From CAYGAG01 sp964347765 (GTDB lineage Archaea; Thermoproteota; Bathyarchaeia; Bathyarchaeales; Bathycorpusculaceae): a DNA stretch of 6,505 bases. Of the stretch, positions 1 to 5,975 are shown one piece after another; the first letter of the stretch is position 1; each line of letters begins with the position of its first letter. A model generated the notes under the pieces. It was not told where the DNA came from, made no database searches, and saw only the letters and a list, made by a program, of their open reading frames with translations. The position numbers were made by a program, and so were the translations under genes. Location: positions 1 through 6,505 of the forward strand of contig CAYGAG010000088.1 of assembly GCA_964347765.1 (NCBI GenBank). The letters run 5' to 3'.

Positions 1-2
1 TT

Positions 3-2426
3 CTCAACGCCATTATAGGTTTCGTTCAAGAGTTCCGGTCTGAAAAGGCTATGGAAGCAATGGAGAAGCTGACTGCTCCGAGGGCAAGAGTGCTTAGAGG
101 CGGCAGAGAAGACATGATTCCGGCGAGAGAAATTGTTCCCGGAGACATCATTCTTTTGGAATCAGGAGACCGCGTAGCTGCTGATGCGCGGTTACTGGAA
201 ACCATAGACTTGAGCATTGATGAGGCAATTCTCACAGGTGAATCCGCTCCTGCTGCTAAGAATATTCGTGTTCTGGCGGTTGATACCGCCGTAGCTGACA
301 GAAAGAACATGATTTTCACTGGGACACATGTAACTTACGGAAGAGGGAAAGCGATTGTTGTATCAACTGGTATGAATACACAGTTTGGAAAAATCGCTGA
401 AATGGTGCAAGTGGTTGAGAAGGAAGAGATACCCCTAAAACTTAGGCTTGACCGCTTTGCGAAGAAATTAGCAGTTTTAGTCGTTGTTGCAGCTGCAACA
501 ATACTTCTCCTTGATTTGGTCAGAATTGGTAGAATCGATCTTGAAGTACTCATGACATCTGTGGCTTTAGCAGTATCAGCAGTTCCTGAAGGATTACCAG
601 CTATAGTGACAGTGACCCTGGCGCTAGGTGCCCGTGAATTGGCTAAACGCAACGCTGTTATAAGAAGACTTGCCTCGGTAGAGACGTTGGGATCTACAAC
701 CGTTATTTGCTCGGATAAGACAGGCACCTTAACCAAAGGTGAGATGACCGTGAGGAAAATCTTCGTTAGCAACCAAATGGTTGAGGTTACGGGAAGTGGA
801 TATGAGCCTCAGGGCGAATTCTACTTGGAACACAGGAGAATAGACCCAAACAAGGATCAACATGTTTCATTGCTTATGCGGATTGGAGTTTTATGCAACA
901 ACGCGAGTTACGACATGAAAGATGTTATTGGTGATCCAACCGAAGGTTCATTGATTGTGGTTGCAGCCAAGGCTGCAATACAAAAGAAAGACTTGGAAAG
1001 GCTTTATCCTCGCAAGAGTGAGATACCGTTTAGTTCTGAAAGAAAACGTATGACAACGATACATGATACCCCAGAAGGACGGCGAATCGCTTATGTTAAG
1101 GGGTCGCCAGAAACTGTACTTCGGCTCTGTGAACGCATCTACAAGAATGGTGAACAAACAAAACTCAACGACGCATTAAGAAAAGCGATTCTTAAACAGA
1201 GTGAGCAGATGGCTAGTCAAGCTCTGCGAGTATTAGCGGCTGCATACAAGTTCATGGATGATGATTACACAGTTTTCAAGGAAGAAAATGTGGAAGAGAA
1301 ACTTGTTTTTGTAGGTCTTATCGGAATAATTGATCCACCCCGTGAGGAGGCGAAAGAAGCAGTTAGGCTATGCGAGAAGGGAGGAGTAAAAGTTGTAATG
1401 ATCACTGGAGATCACAAATTAACCGCAGTTACAGTCGCAAAGGAACTTGGAATAATGAAAAGCGGAAAAGCACTTACAGGCGAAGAACTGGACAGAACAG
1501 ATGATGAGGGATTTAAGGATGTCGTTGAAGATATCTCTGTATTTGCAAGAGTTTCACCTGAACATAAGCTTCGTATTGTCAAGGCACTGAAAAGCAAAGG
1601 GAACATCGTAGCCATGACTGGTGATGGAGTCAATGATGCGCCTGCACTCAAGCAAGCAGACATAGGCGTGGCCATGGGCATCACTGGAACCGATGTTACA
1701 AAAGAAGCATCAGACATGATTCTCTCAGACGACAACTTTGCCACAATCGTCAATGCCGTGAAGGGGGGAAGAATTATCTACGATAACATTCGCAAATTCA
1801 TTCGATTTCTTCTTGCACTAAACTTTACGGAGCTTTCTCTAATCGGGTCTTTCGCTTTGATTGGTCTTCCCATTCCTCTGCTCCCAGCGATGATTCTGTG
1901 GTTAAACCTTGTCACAGATGGACCTCCAGCTATAGCTTTGAGTATGGATCCACCTGCCGAGGATGTGATGCAGCGACCTCCTCGCAGTCCAAAGGAAGGC
2001 ATAATGCATGGAATGATGACTTTCATACTTGCCTCAACACTTATTCAATTAACAGCTGAAATTGTGGGTTTCTGGTGGGGATTCGGAATTGCAGGTTCGG
2101 TGGAGAAGGCTAGAACCATGGTTTTTCTAGTTGCATGTTTCTTTGAACTGATTGTTGTATGGAACTGCCGATCAGAAAGACGCAACGCCTTCAGAGTGGG
2201 ATTTCTGACGAACAAATCCCTATTCATAGCAGTAATCATATCTATTTTCTCGACGTTGGCAGTAGTATATGTGCCACCACTACCAGCTATGTTTCAAACC
2301 GTTCATCTGGACATGCTTGAATGGTTCATTGTCATATCGCTTTCCCTTCTTGGTTTCCTCGTAGTTCCAGAGATTTTCATGCAGAAACTTTCCTTAAAAA
2401 AGATAATTAGACAGGGGGAGACCTAA
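3..2426 (+). CDS. P-type Ca2+-transporting ATPase (type IIA, SERCA-like), 5' partial
   Basis: This gene encodes an ATP-driven cation pump of the membrane, most likely exporting Ca2+. The frame is open from base 3 to the left edge and begins inside helix M2 (LNAIIGFVQE), so the ATG at 51 is internal; by comparison with the family roughly 90 residues are missing. Counting from that internal Met: TGES of the actuator domain at 62-65, phosphorylated Asp222 in CSDKTGT, KGSPE (nucleotide domain) at 350-354, ITGD at 451-454 and MTGDGVNDAP at 522-531. Every SERCA Ca2+ ligand has a visible counterpart: Glu180 in M4 (VPEGLP), Asn591 and Glu594 in M5 (NFTE), Asn619, Thr622 and Asp623 in M6 (NLVTD), and Glu699 in M8. 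That supports Ca2+ rather than another cation and suggests two sites. Six C-terminal helices are present and no long regulatory tail. The HAD gene follows directly. The family is near certain; the ion is inferred from the ligands. Confidence 0.96.
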   Translation, partial: LNAIIGFVQEFRSEKAMEAMEKLTAPRARVLRGGREDMIPAREIVPGDIILLESGDRVAADARLLETIDLSIDEAILTGESAPAAKNIRVLAVDTAVADRKNMIFTGTHVTYGRGKAIVVSTGMNTQFGKIAEMVQVVEKEEIPLKLRLDRFAKKLAVLVVVAAATILLLDLVRIGRIDLEVLMTSVALAVSAVPEGLPAIVTVTLALGARELAKRNAVIRRLASVETLGSTTVICSDKTGTLTKGEMTVRKIFVSNQMVEVTGSGYEPQGEFYLEHRRIDPNKDQHVSLLMRIGVLCNNASYDMKDVIGDPTEGSLIVVAAKAAIQKKDLERLYPRKSEIPFSSERKRMTTIHDTPEGRRIAYVKGSPETVLRLCERIYKNGEQTKLNDALRKAILKQSEQMASQALRVLAAAYKFMDDDYTVFKEENVEEKLVFVGLIGIIDPPREEAKEAVRLCEKGGVKVVMITGDHKLTAVTVAKELGIMKSGKALTGEELDRTDDEGFKDVVEDISVFARVSPEHKLRIVKALKSKGNIVAMTGDGVNDAPALKQADIGVAMGITGTDVTKEASDMILSDDNFATIVNAVKGGRIIYDNIRKFIRFLLALNFTELSLIGSFALIGLPIPLLPAMILWLNLVTDGPPAIALSMDPPAEDVMQRPPRSPKEGIMHGMMTFILASTLIQLTAEIVGFWWGFGIAGSVEKARTMVFLVACFFELIVVWNCRSERRNAFRVGFLTNKSLFIAVIISIFSTLAVVYVPPLPAMFQTVHLDMLEWFIVISLSLLGFLVVPEIFMQKLSLKKIIRQGET
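2414..2420 (+). promoter_or_regulatory. Shine-Dalgarno site that decides the HAD gene start
   Basis: The purine run GGGGGAG lies within the last codons of the ATPase and ends six bases before the ATA codon at 2427. It is about 30 bases from the ATG at 2451, too far to serve it. Its position supports initiation at 2427, immediately after the ATPase stop (TAA, 2424-2426), and suggests translational coupling of the two genes. Confidence 0.6.
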
Positions 2427-2459
2427 ATAACCAAGAGCTTACTATTTGACATGGATGGA
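2418..2459 (+). repeat. 42-base direct repeat, copy 1 (ATPase end/HAD start)
   Basis: These 42 bases recur without a mismatch at 4141-4182, directly after the run of Ns. The copy spans the last ATPase codons, the TAA stop, the ATA start and HAD motif I as far as the codons for MDG. Because it is made of functional coding sequence for two genes, this copy is the original. Confidence 0.95.
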
Positions 2460-3059
2460 ATTCTGGTTGACACTGAACCAATTATGGCAAGGGCAGTAAA
2501 ACTAGCTTTAGCTGATCAAGGGCTTTATCTTGCTGAACAAGAATATTATGACCATTGGACCAAGAAGGGAAAAGGCATTCTAGATTTCATCGCCGAAAAG
2601 AATTTTCCTATAGATGTCAATAAATACAGAAGTACGAGGAACACAATATATTTTGACTCCTTGAAGAATAATATCCCCCTCATAAGCAGAGTAAAAGAAA
2701 CTCTCGCTGAACTATCTAAAGCATATAAGCTTGGTCTAGTTTCATCATCCAACGGAGAATTCGTGAAGTTTATATTGAAATCTGCGGGTATTGAAAAATA
2801 CTTTCTAACAATTATTTCTTCTGATGATGTAAAGAAGGAAAAACCAGCGCCAGAAGGTTTTCTATTAGCAGCAAAAAATCTGCAGACAGAACCAAATGAA
2901 TGTATAGTCATTGAAGATTCGGAAAAGGGCGTACTGGCAGCAAAAAATGCTGGCATGAAGGTGATAGCGATTCCAAACGAATATACAAGAAACAACGATT
3001 TCAGCCGTGCAGATCTTACATTAGAAAATATTGGATTTCTCACTCTTTCAAAAAAATGA
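2427..3059 (+). CDS. HAD superfamily hydrolase, beta-phosphoglucomutase/phosphatase-like, apparent ATA start
   Basis: This is a soluble cytoplasmic HAD subfamily I enzyme that would act on a small phosphorylated substrate, probably a sugar phosphate or similar metabolite; the substrate cannot be read from the sequence. Numbering from the ATA codon: motif I is FDMDGILVDTEP, with nucleophile Asp8 and acid/base Asp10; motif II is the Ser run in LVSSSN; motif III is the Lys in KKEKPAPEGF; motif IV is VIEDSEKGVLAAKNAGM with its Asp. The helical cap lies between motifs I and II. At about 210 residues it is full length for the family. The first ATG (2451) comes after the nucleophile and cannot be the real start. 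No ATG, GTG or TTG lies between the upstream stop and motif I, whereas ATA at 2427 gives a normal N-terminus (xTKSLLFDMDG) with a well-placed Shine-Dalgarno. Either ATA is used or an ATG has been misread or mutated. It is probably cotranscribed with the Ca2+ ATPase. Confidence 0.88.
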   Translation: MTKSLLFDMDGILVDTEPIMARAVKLALADQGLYLAEQEYYDHWTKKGKGILDFIAEKNFPIDVNKYRSTRNTIYFDSLKNNIPLISRVKETLAELSKAYKLGLVSSSNGEFVKFILKSAGIEKYFLTIISSDDVKKEKPAPEGFLLAAKNLQTEPNECIVIEDSEKGVLAAKNAGMKVIAIPNEYTRNNDFSRADLTLENIGFLTLSKK

Positions 3060-3113
3060 CCCTATACTGCATATTCAGTAATAATATACATTCACAGGCG
3101 ATTTGCTTTAATG

Positions 3114-3136
3114 TCGATCGATCGAATCGATCGATT
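3114..3136. repeat. Paired GATC-rich palindromes (contains CGATCGATCG)
   Basis: Two perfect 12-base palindromes, TCGATCGATCGA (3114-3125) and AATCGATCGATT (3125-3136), sit back to back in the 77-base gap between the converging HAD and reductase-like genes. They touch the TAG stop of the latter, which lies within TCTAGA. The decamer CGATCGATCG recurs at 4366-4375 and 5723-5732. The self-complementary sequence could fold in RNA or bind a dimeric protein, but no T-run follows that would make it a clear terminator. Confidence 0.6.
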
Positions 3137-3616
3137 CTAGAGCTTCCCTTGTCTTCTTAGGATAAAGAGAATTAGTATGGCTAGAACGACGGAACCACCA
3201 ATAGTAGCCATACCGAGGGGAGTTTCGTAGAATTGCGGCTCGGCAGCAGCGTCGATATTCACCCACGAGCTCCAGCCGTGAAGATTGCAATGAACCCTGA
3301 CTCGTAGGGACTCATATTGTGTGTTTCCGATATCGTGGGTATAAGTGAAAATCGTGCTAGTCTGAGGATCTAGGTTATCTATCCGGTCAAGTCTCTCATT
3401 TACCTCAACCTCAATCACATCTATGAAATGGGAATTTGAGGGTGAACCATGTCTTACCTCAATCTCCAAATCCGTATTACTGTCCTTTTTCACAGCTTCA
3501 ATATTCTGTACATCTGGCACATCTGCAAGAACGATGGTAGCTGAAGAAACAGAAATCATAAACAAGATCACGATGCTCAAACATGATGCGTTCTTCATAT
3601 TCATCCACTCGTTCAT
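3137..3616 (-). CDS. Superoxide reductase-like (desulfoferrodoxin-type) protein, exported and membrane-anchored
   Basis: This is a predicted extracytoplasmic iron protein related to superoxide reductase. I do not know a gene name for it. Numbering from the farthest upstream start (TTG at 3637): a hydrophobic signal segment at about 16-38 ends VLA/DVP, followed by the beta-rich domain at about 45-130, then a transmembrane helix at about 143-160 and a basic end RRQGKL. The iron-site signature is recognisable: His63 and His70 in HGSPSNSHFIDVIEVEV resemble the family's HPNTxEHHI motif, and Cys117 and His120 in CNLHG match the CNIHG loop. The family's additional N-terminal His ligand is not seen, so the centre may be incomplete or completed by another residue such as His101. 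ATG at 3616 is preferred because GAAGGGA lies nine bases upstream; ATG 3634, TTG 3637 and ATG 3598 are alternatives. It follows the b561-like gene on the same strand after 81 bases and may also have its own promoter. Confidence 0.72.
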   Translation of the reverse strand: MNEWMNMKNASCLSIVILFMISVSSATIVLADVPDVQNIEAVKKDSNTDLEIEVRHGSPSNSHFIDVIEVEVNERLDRIDNLDPQTSTIFTYTHDIGNTQYESLRVRVHCNLHGWSSWVNIDAAAEPQFYETPLGMATIGGSVVLAILILFILRRQGKL

Positions 3617-3657
3617 GAAACTCGATCCCTTCATCAATATTGAATCCCTGTGTGTTT

Positions 3658-3674
3658 CATATAAGATTTCTTAT
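3658..3674 (-). promoter_or_regulatory. Candidate TATA box (3658-3665) overlapping an inverted repeat (3661-3674)
   Basis: Read on the minus strand, CTTATATG resembles an archaeal TATA box about 27 bases before the upstream starts of the reductase-like gene. Transcription would begin near 3635, leaving a leader of about 20 bases before the preferred ATG at 3616. The inverted repeat ATAAGA-TT-TCTTAT overlaps its upstream side and could be an operator for a dimeric regulator. Both are read by eye in AT-rich sequence and are tentative. Confidence 0.35.
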
Positions 3675-3697
3675 CTGCACTTATCACTACTCACTCG

Positions 3698-4105
3698 TCA
3701 TAACACAAAAGTGACGAGCCCATTCATCACCATAAATCCTAGTAGTGCGACCGCAATTACTGCGGTGAACTTATGTTGATTTCTTTTGATTTTCTTGCCA
3801 AGAACCGATGTTCTTTTCAAGAATAGTCTGCCACTTGTGACTGACAATAGAATGACAAGAAGAACGGAAAACCCCATCTTTCCGTGAACAGATGGCAATC
3901 CTCTTGATTCATAAATCATAAGTGAAACTGCTAATGTGCTCAAGACTAAAGCCGAATACTGAAATCTGTGATGCATCCTGAGCCTATGCTTATTGGCAAA
4001 ATAAGACCCCAAGATGAGCATAACAAGAGATATTAGCTGCAGAGTTGCATGAATCTGGTAAGTCTGAATTATTACGGGCCAATCTCCTGAACAGTTCCCA
4101 TTCAA
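3698..4105 (-). CDS. Cytochrome b561-like four-helix membrane protein
   Basis: This is a small integral membrane protein (135 aa), probably a haem b electron carrier. Four helices are visible at about 19-37, 49-65, 75-95 and 113-134. Each starts with a histidine: His19 (IHATLQ), His45/46 (MHHRFQ), His74 (VHGKMG) and His111 (NQHKFT). This matches the cytochrome b561 pattern, in which helix 1 pairs with helix 3 and helix 2 with helix 4 to hold two haems on opposite faces. The loops after helices 1 and 3 are strongly basic (NKHRLRMHHR; KRTSVLGKKIKRNQHK), so they should be cytoplasmic and both ends should be outside. The start is TTG: an in-frame TAA lies nine bases upstream and the first in-frame ATG is inside helix 1. 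No clear Shine-Dalgarno precedes it, and the promoter would lie near or in the N gap. It precedes the reductase-like gene on the same strand. A related haem-free DUF-type four-helix protein remains possible. Confidence 0.6.
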   Translation of the reverse strand: MNGNCSGDWPVIIQTYQIHATLQLISLVMLILGSYFANKHRLRMHHRFQYSALVLSTLAVSLMIYESRGLPSVHGKMGFSVLLVILLSVTSGRLFLKRTSVLGKKIKRNQHKFTAVIAVALLGFMVMNGLVTFVL

Positions 4106-4130
4106 TATTATTTAGACAATATACAGTTAT

Positions 4131-4140
4131 NNNNNNNNNN
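4131..4140. other. Assembly gap (10 N)
   Basis: Ten Ns, a conventional placeholder length for a scaffold join of unknown true size. The right-hand contig begins with a copy of sequence from 2418-2459, which makes the join itself suspect. Order and distance across this point should not be assumed. Confidence 0.97.
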
Positions 4141-4182
4141 GAGACCTAAATAACCAAGAGCTTACTATTTGACATGGATGGA
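4141..4182 (+). repeat. 42-base direct repeat, copy 2 (at contig start)
   Basis: Identical over 42 bases to 2418-2459, then diverges at the next base. It begins exactly at the first base after the Ns, as expected when contigs break at a shared k-mer. It carries an out-of-place ATPase stop and HAD motif I, not a working copy of either gene. Confidence 0.95.
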
Positions 4183-4305
4183 CTCGCGAAGAAACGAGAA
4201 AGGCTAATCGGAGACTATCTCCAGATATTCGAGAATTTTATCCCTTATAATTCGCAGCTTATCACCGCGAACATCACAAAAATCCAGCTACTAAAGGAAC
4301 GTTAA
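4174..4305 (+). pseudogene. Unrecognised 43-codon reading frame joined to the HAD motif I fragment
   Basis: From the ATG inside the 42-base repeat, the HAD frame stays open through new sequence (LAKKRERLIGDYLQIFEN...) to a TAA at 4303-4305. The 40 new residues are hydrophilic to amphipathic and contain many Lys, Arg, Ile and Leu; I recognise no domain. They may be the C-terminal end of another gene fused to the HAD start by a deletion, a chimeric join, or chance. The frame converges on the transporter gene, whose stop is about 30 bases away. I would not treat it as a working gene without a clean assembly. Confidence 0.3.
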
Positions 4306-4335
4306 TGCTGCCTGGAGGGGCAAAAAACATGTTAT

Positions 4336-5652
4336 CTATCTCAAATGATCCGATCTTTCTTGGATCGATCGATCGCCTCTAGACCGAATGATCTTGGCCA
4401 ACTTATACAAGACCAAGCCTACAACCAAGAAGAACGAACCCGACAAGATTACAGTAATATCGAATTGCAGAACAAAGAAGAGGCACGTTACGAGACCTAG
4501 GAAGCCAGTTATGGGAAATCTGCCCACATTCAATGGAACTCGAAAAGGCCTTTCCACTTCGGTTCTTCTGTAACGTATGTATATCAGTGAGATATTCACG
4601 AAAGCAAAAGTGATGAAAGCTCCAAAGCTTGTCAATGCCGCTACTAGCTCTAGGTCTCCGATGAACAGGAATAGTATTGAGGCGAGCATCGTGACCAAGA
4701 TCGCTAGACTTGGTGTGTCTTTCTTGGGATCAATCTTGGAAAGGAAATTTGGAAAAGCTCCTTCTTTCGCCATGCCATAGATCATCCTGGAACCTACAAC
4801 TAACATGATGAGCACAGTGTTGCTGGTGGCAAATAGTGCTATTATGGACATTAGCATGAAGGCGTTTTCACCTAAAACCTGAGAGGATGCGAAAGCCAGA
4901 GGTGCACTACTTTCGCCGAGAATCTGCCAATCGGCCAGATTGACAGAGACAACTGCCACCAGAACATAAAGGAAAGTTGTTATGAGAATCGACAGAACCA
5001 GAGCCTTTGGAATTGTTTTCTCTGGTTCCTTTGTTTCTTCAGCTATGTTAACTATGTCTTCGAATCCCAGATAAGCGAAGAATATCAAGGCCGCAGCGGA
5101 AAAAACTCCGGAGAAGCCGTTGGGAGCTTCAAGCAGATCAACTCTTCCAAGATTCCCGAGACCAATTGCGATAAAAAGAATTAACCCGCCTGCTTCAACA
5201 AGAGTGAAGAGAATGTTCATTCTGGTCGACTCTTTTATCCCTGAGAAATTGATGTATGACAGAAGGAATATTAGAACCACCGCAGCTAGAATTCTTGGGA
5301 AGCCGAGAAGTCCTTGAAAGTAGCCCGCGAAACCCAGAGCTACTGTCGATACGGATATTATCCCGGTCAAGATTGTTAACCAGCCGACCATGAATGATAA
5401 GATTTCGCATCCGCAGGCGATCTTCACATAGACGTACTCAGCAGCATCTTTGGGAAACACCGAAGAAAGCTCAGCATAGCTTAGACCCGTCAAACTAGCA
5501 ACCATTGAGCCCAGTATGAAGGAAATCCAAACAGAGTTACCAGCAATTCCTGCAGCCTCCCCAACCAAAACGTAGATACCAGCCCCAAGGATTATGCCAA
5601 CTCCCCAAGATGTTATCGCGAAGAGTCCTACCTCTCGTCTCAAGGAAGACAC
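4336..5652 (-). CDS. APC-family amino acid permease
   Basis: This is a cytoplasmic-membrane secondary transporter of the amino acid-polyamine-organocation family, expected to take up amino acids with a proton or another ion; the exact substrate is unknown. Its 438 residues are typical and about twelve helices can be traced. Helix 1 carries the unwound substrate motif GVGIILGAGIYVLVG (17-31). Helix 6 has FFAYLGFED followed by NIAEETKEPEKTIPKAL, and the helix 8 region has SRMIYGMAKEGAFPNFL and the downstream TPS. By eye, Glu153 in helix 5 lies where the proton-coupled archaeal transporter ApcT has a key Lys, so its coupling may differ. The start could be GTG 5652, or TTG 5643, which has GGAG eight bases upstream. 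The C-terminal tail after about residue 423 (RSRGDRSIQERSDHLR) is partly encoded by the GATC repeat. The gene seems to be transcribed alone from its own TATA box. Confidence 0.93.
   Translation of the reverse strand: MSSLRREVGLFAITSWGVGIILGAGIYVLVGEAAGIAGNSVWISFILGSMVASLTGLSYAELSSVFPKDAAEYVYVKIACGCEILSFMVGWLTILTGIISVSTVALGFAGYFQGLLGFPRILAAVVLIFLLSYINFSGIKESTRMNILFTLVEAGGLILFIAIGLGNLGRVDLLEAPNGFSGVFSAAALIFFAYLGFEDIVNIAEETKEPEKTIPKALVLSILITTFLYVLVAVVSVNLADWQILGESSAPLAFASSQVLGENAFMLMSIIALFATSNTVLIMLVVGSRMIYGMAKEGAFPNFLSKIDPKKDTPSLAILVTMLASILFLFIGDLELVAALTSFGAFITFAFVNISLIYIRYRRTEVERPFRVPLNVGRFPITGFLGLVTCLFFVLQFDITVILSGSFFLVVGLVLYKLAKIIRSRGDRSIQERSDHLR
4363..4375. repeat. GATC repeat inside the permease 3' end (contains CGATCGATCG)
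   Basis: GATCGATCGATCG falls in the permease coding region and encodes part of DRSI near its C-terminus. The flank CGATCG-NN-TCTAGA (4370-4383) matches the arrangement at 3128-3141, next to the stop of the reductase-like gene, so the likeness extends beyond the decamer. Confidence 0.6.
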
Positions 5653-5681
5653 TCCATTCCGAAAGTATCACCAAAACAAGG

Positions 5682-5689
5682 CTATAAAG
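5682..5689 (-). promoter_or_regulatory. Candidate TATA box of the permease gene
   Basis: Minus-strand CTTTATAG is centred about 33 bases before the GTG start. Archaeal spacing would put the transcription start near 5660, giving a leader of about 8 bases to GTG 5652 or about 17 to TTG 5643. Read by eye only. Confidence 0.4.
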
Positions 5690-5720
5690 ATTAGACCAAC
5701 CAACCTTTCAGAAGGTCTCA

Positions 5721-5733
5721 TTCGATCGATCGC
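5721..5733. repeat. GATC repeat upstream of the permease (contains CGATCGATCG)
   Basis: TTCGATCGATCGC is the third exact occurrence of the CGATCGATCG decamer. It lies in the 323-base interval between the permease start and the next minus-strand gene, about 35 bases upstream of the candidate permease TATA box. Here no TCTAGA follows. Confidence 0.55.
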
Positions 5734-5750
5734 TGTAAGTACAACATTGA

Positions 5751-5909
5751 TGTAAGGAATTTGCTCATGTTTCTAGCTGCGAATTTACCTTGGCTAGAAT
5801 GACTGATAAAACCAACATCGTGCGCGCTAAGCATAGGCATAGAGTTCTCCATGTTGAAGACGGAAAGATCATTCACGAAGATGTGACTGATAAGAAACGA
5901 AGAACATAG
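5751..5909 (+). pseudogene. Possible ABC transporter ATPase C-terminal remnant
   Basis: A short plus-strand frame, open from after the TGA at 5748-5750 to a TAG at 5907-5909, contains HRVLHVEDGKIIHED. This resembles the end of LolD/MacB-type ABC ATPases, where a (D/H)R(V/I)(L/I) strand is followed by DGKI/DGRI. Nothing upstream in any plus frame looks like the rest of an ATPase (no Walker A, LSGGQ or Walker B), so if the likeness is real this is a decayed gene end. An ATG at 5799 could give a 36-residue peptide ending DKKRRT, but I see no sign that it is expressed. The match rests on about fifteen residues and may be chance. Otherwise the 323-base interval holds only the GATC repeat and the permease promoter. 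Confidence 0.35.
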
Positions 5910-5975
5910 CGACACAGTCTCTTAGCACTTGTCTCCATCAGTTAGACGCGTGCTAGAAAAGGGATTTTCCGTTGG

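Noticed and set aside
335..2239. Several minus-strand open frames (335-772, 1412-1753, 1778-2026, 2045-2239 and others) opposite the ATPase.
   Set aside because: They are antisense to well-conserved ATPase motifs and show no domain of their own.
2546..3043. 165-codon minus-strand frame opposite the HAD gene.
   Set aside because: It overlaps all HAD motifs, has no recognisable content, and the HAD frame is clearly coding.
3060..3136. Bidirectional terminator between the converging HAD and reductase-like genes.
   Set aside because: The palindromes have no T-run after them on the plus strand, and the only minus-strand T-run (T6 at 3051-3056) is about 60 bases away inside the HAD end; not supportable as a called terminator.
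3423..3779. 118-codon plus-strand frame.
   Set aside because: It runs opposite the signal peptide and N-terminal region of the reductase-like gene and the end of the b561-like gene; its composition is that of a shadow frame.
2418..4182. The 42-base repeats as attachment sites or target duplications of a mobile element.
   Set aside because: No integrase or transposase lies between them, the repeat consists of functional coding sequence of two genes, and copy 2 begins exactly at the N gap, which points to assembly.
3114..5733. The GATC palindromes as a CRISPR array.
   Set aside because: The copies are about 1.3 kb apart with genes between them, far from the regular short spacing of an array.
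5718..5915. 65-codon minus-strand frame between the permease and the coiled-coil gene.
   Set aside because: No domain, no Shine-Dalgarno or membrane segment, and it lies opposite the ABC-like remnant.
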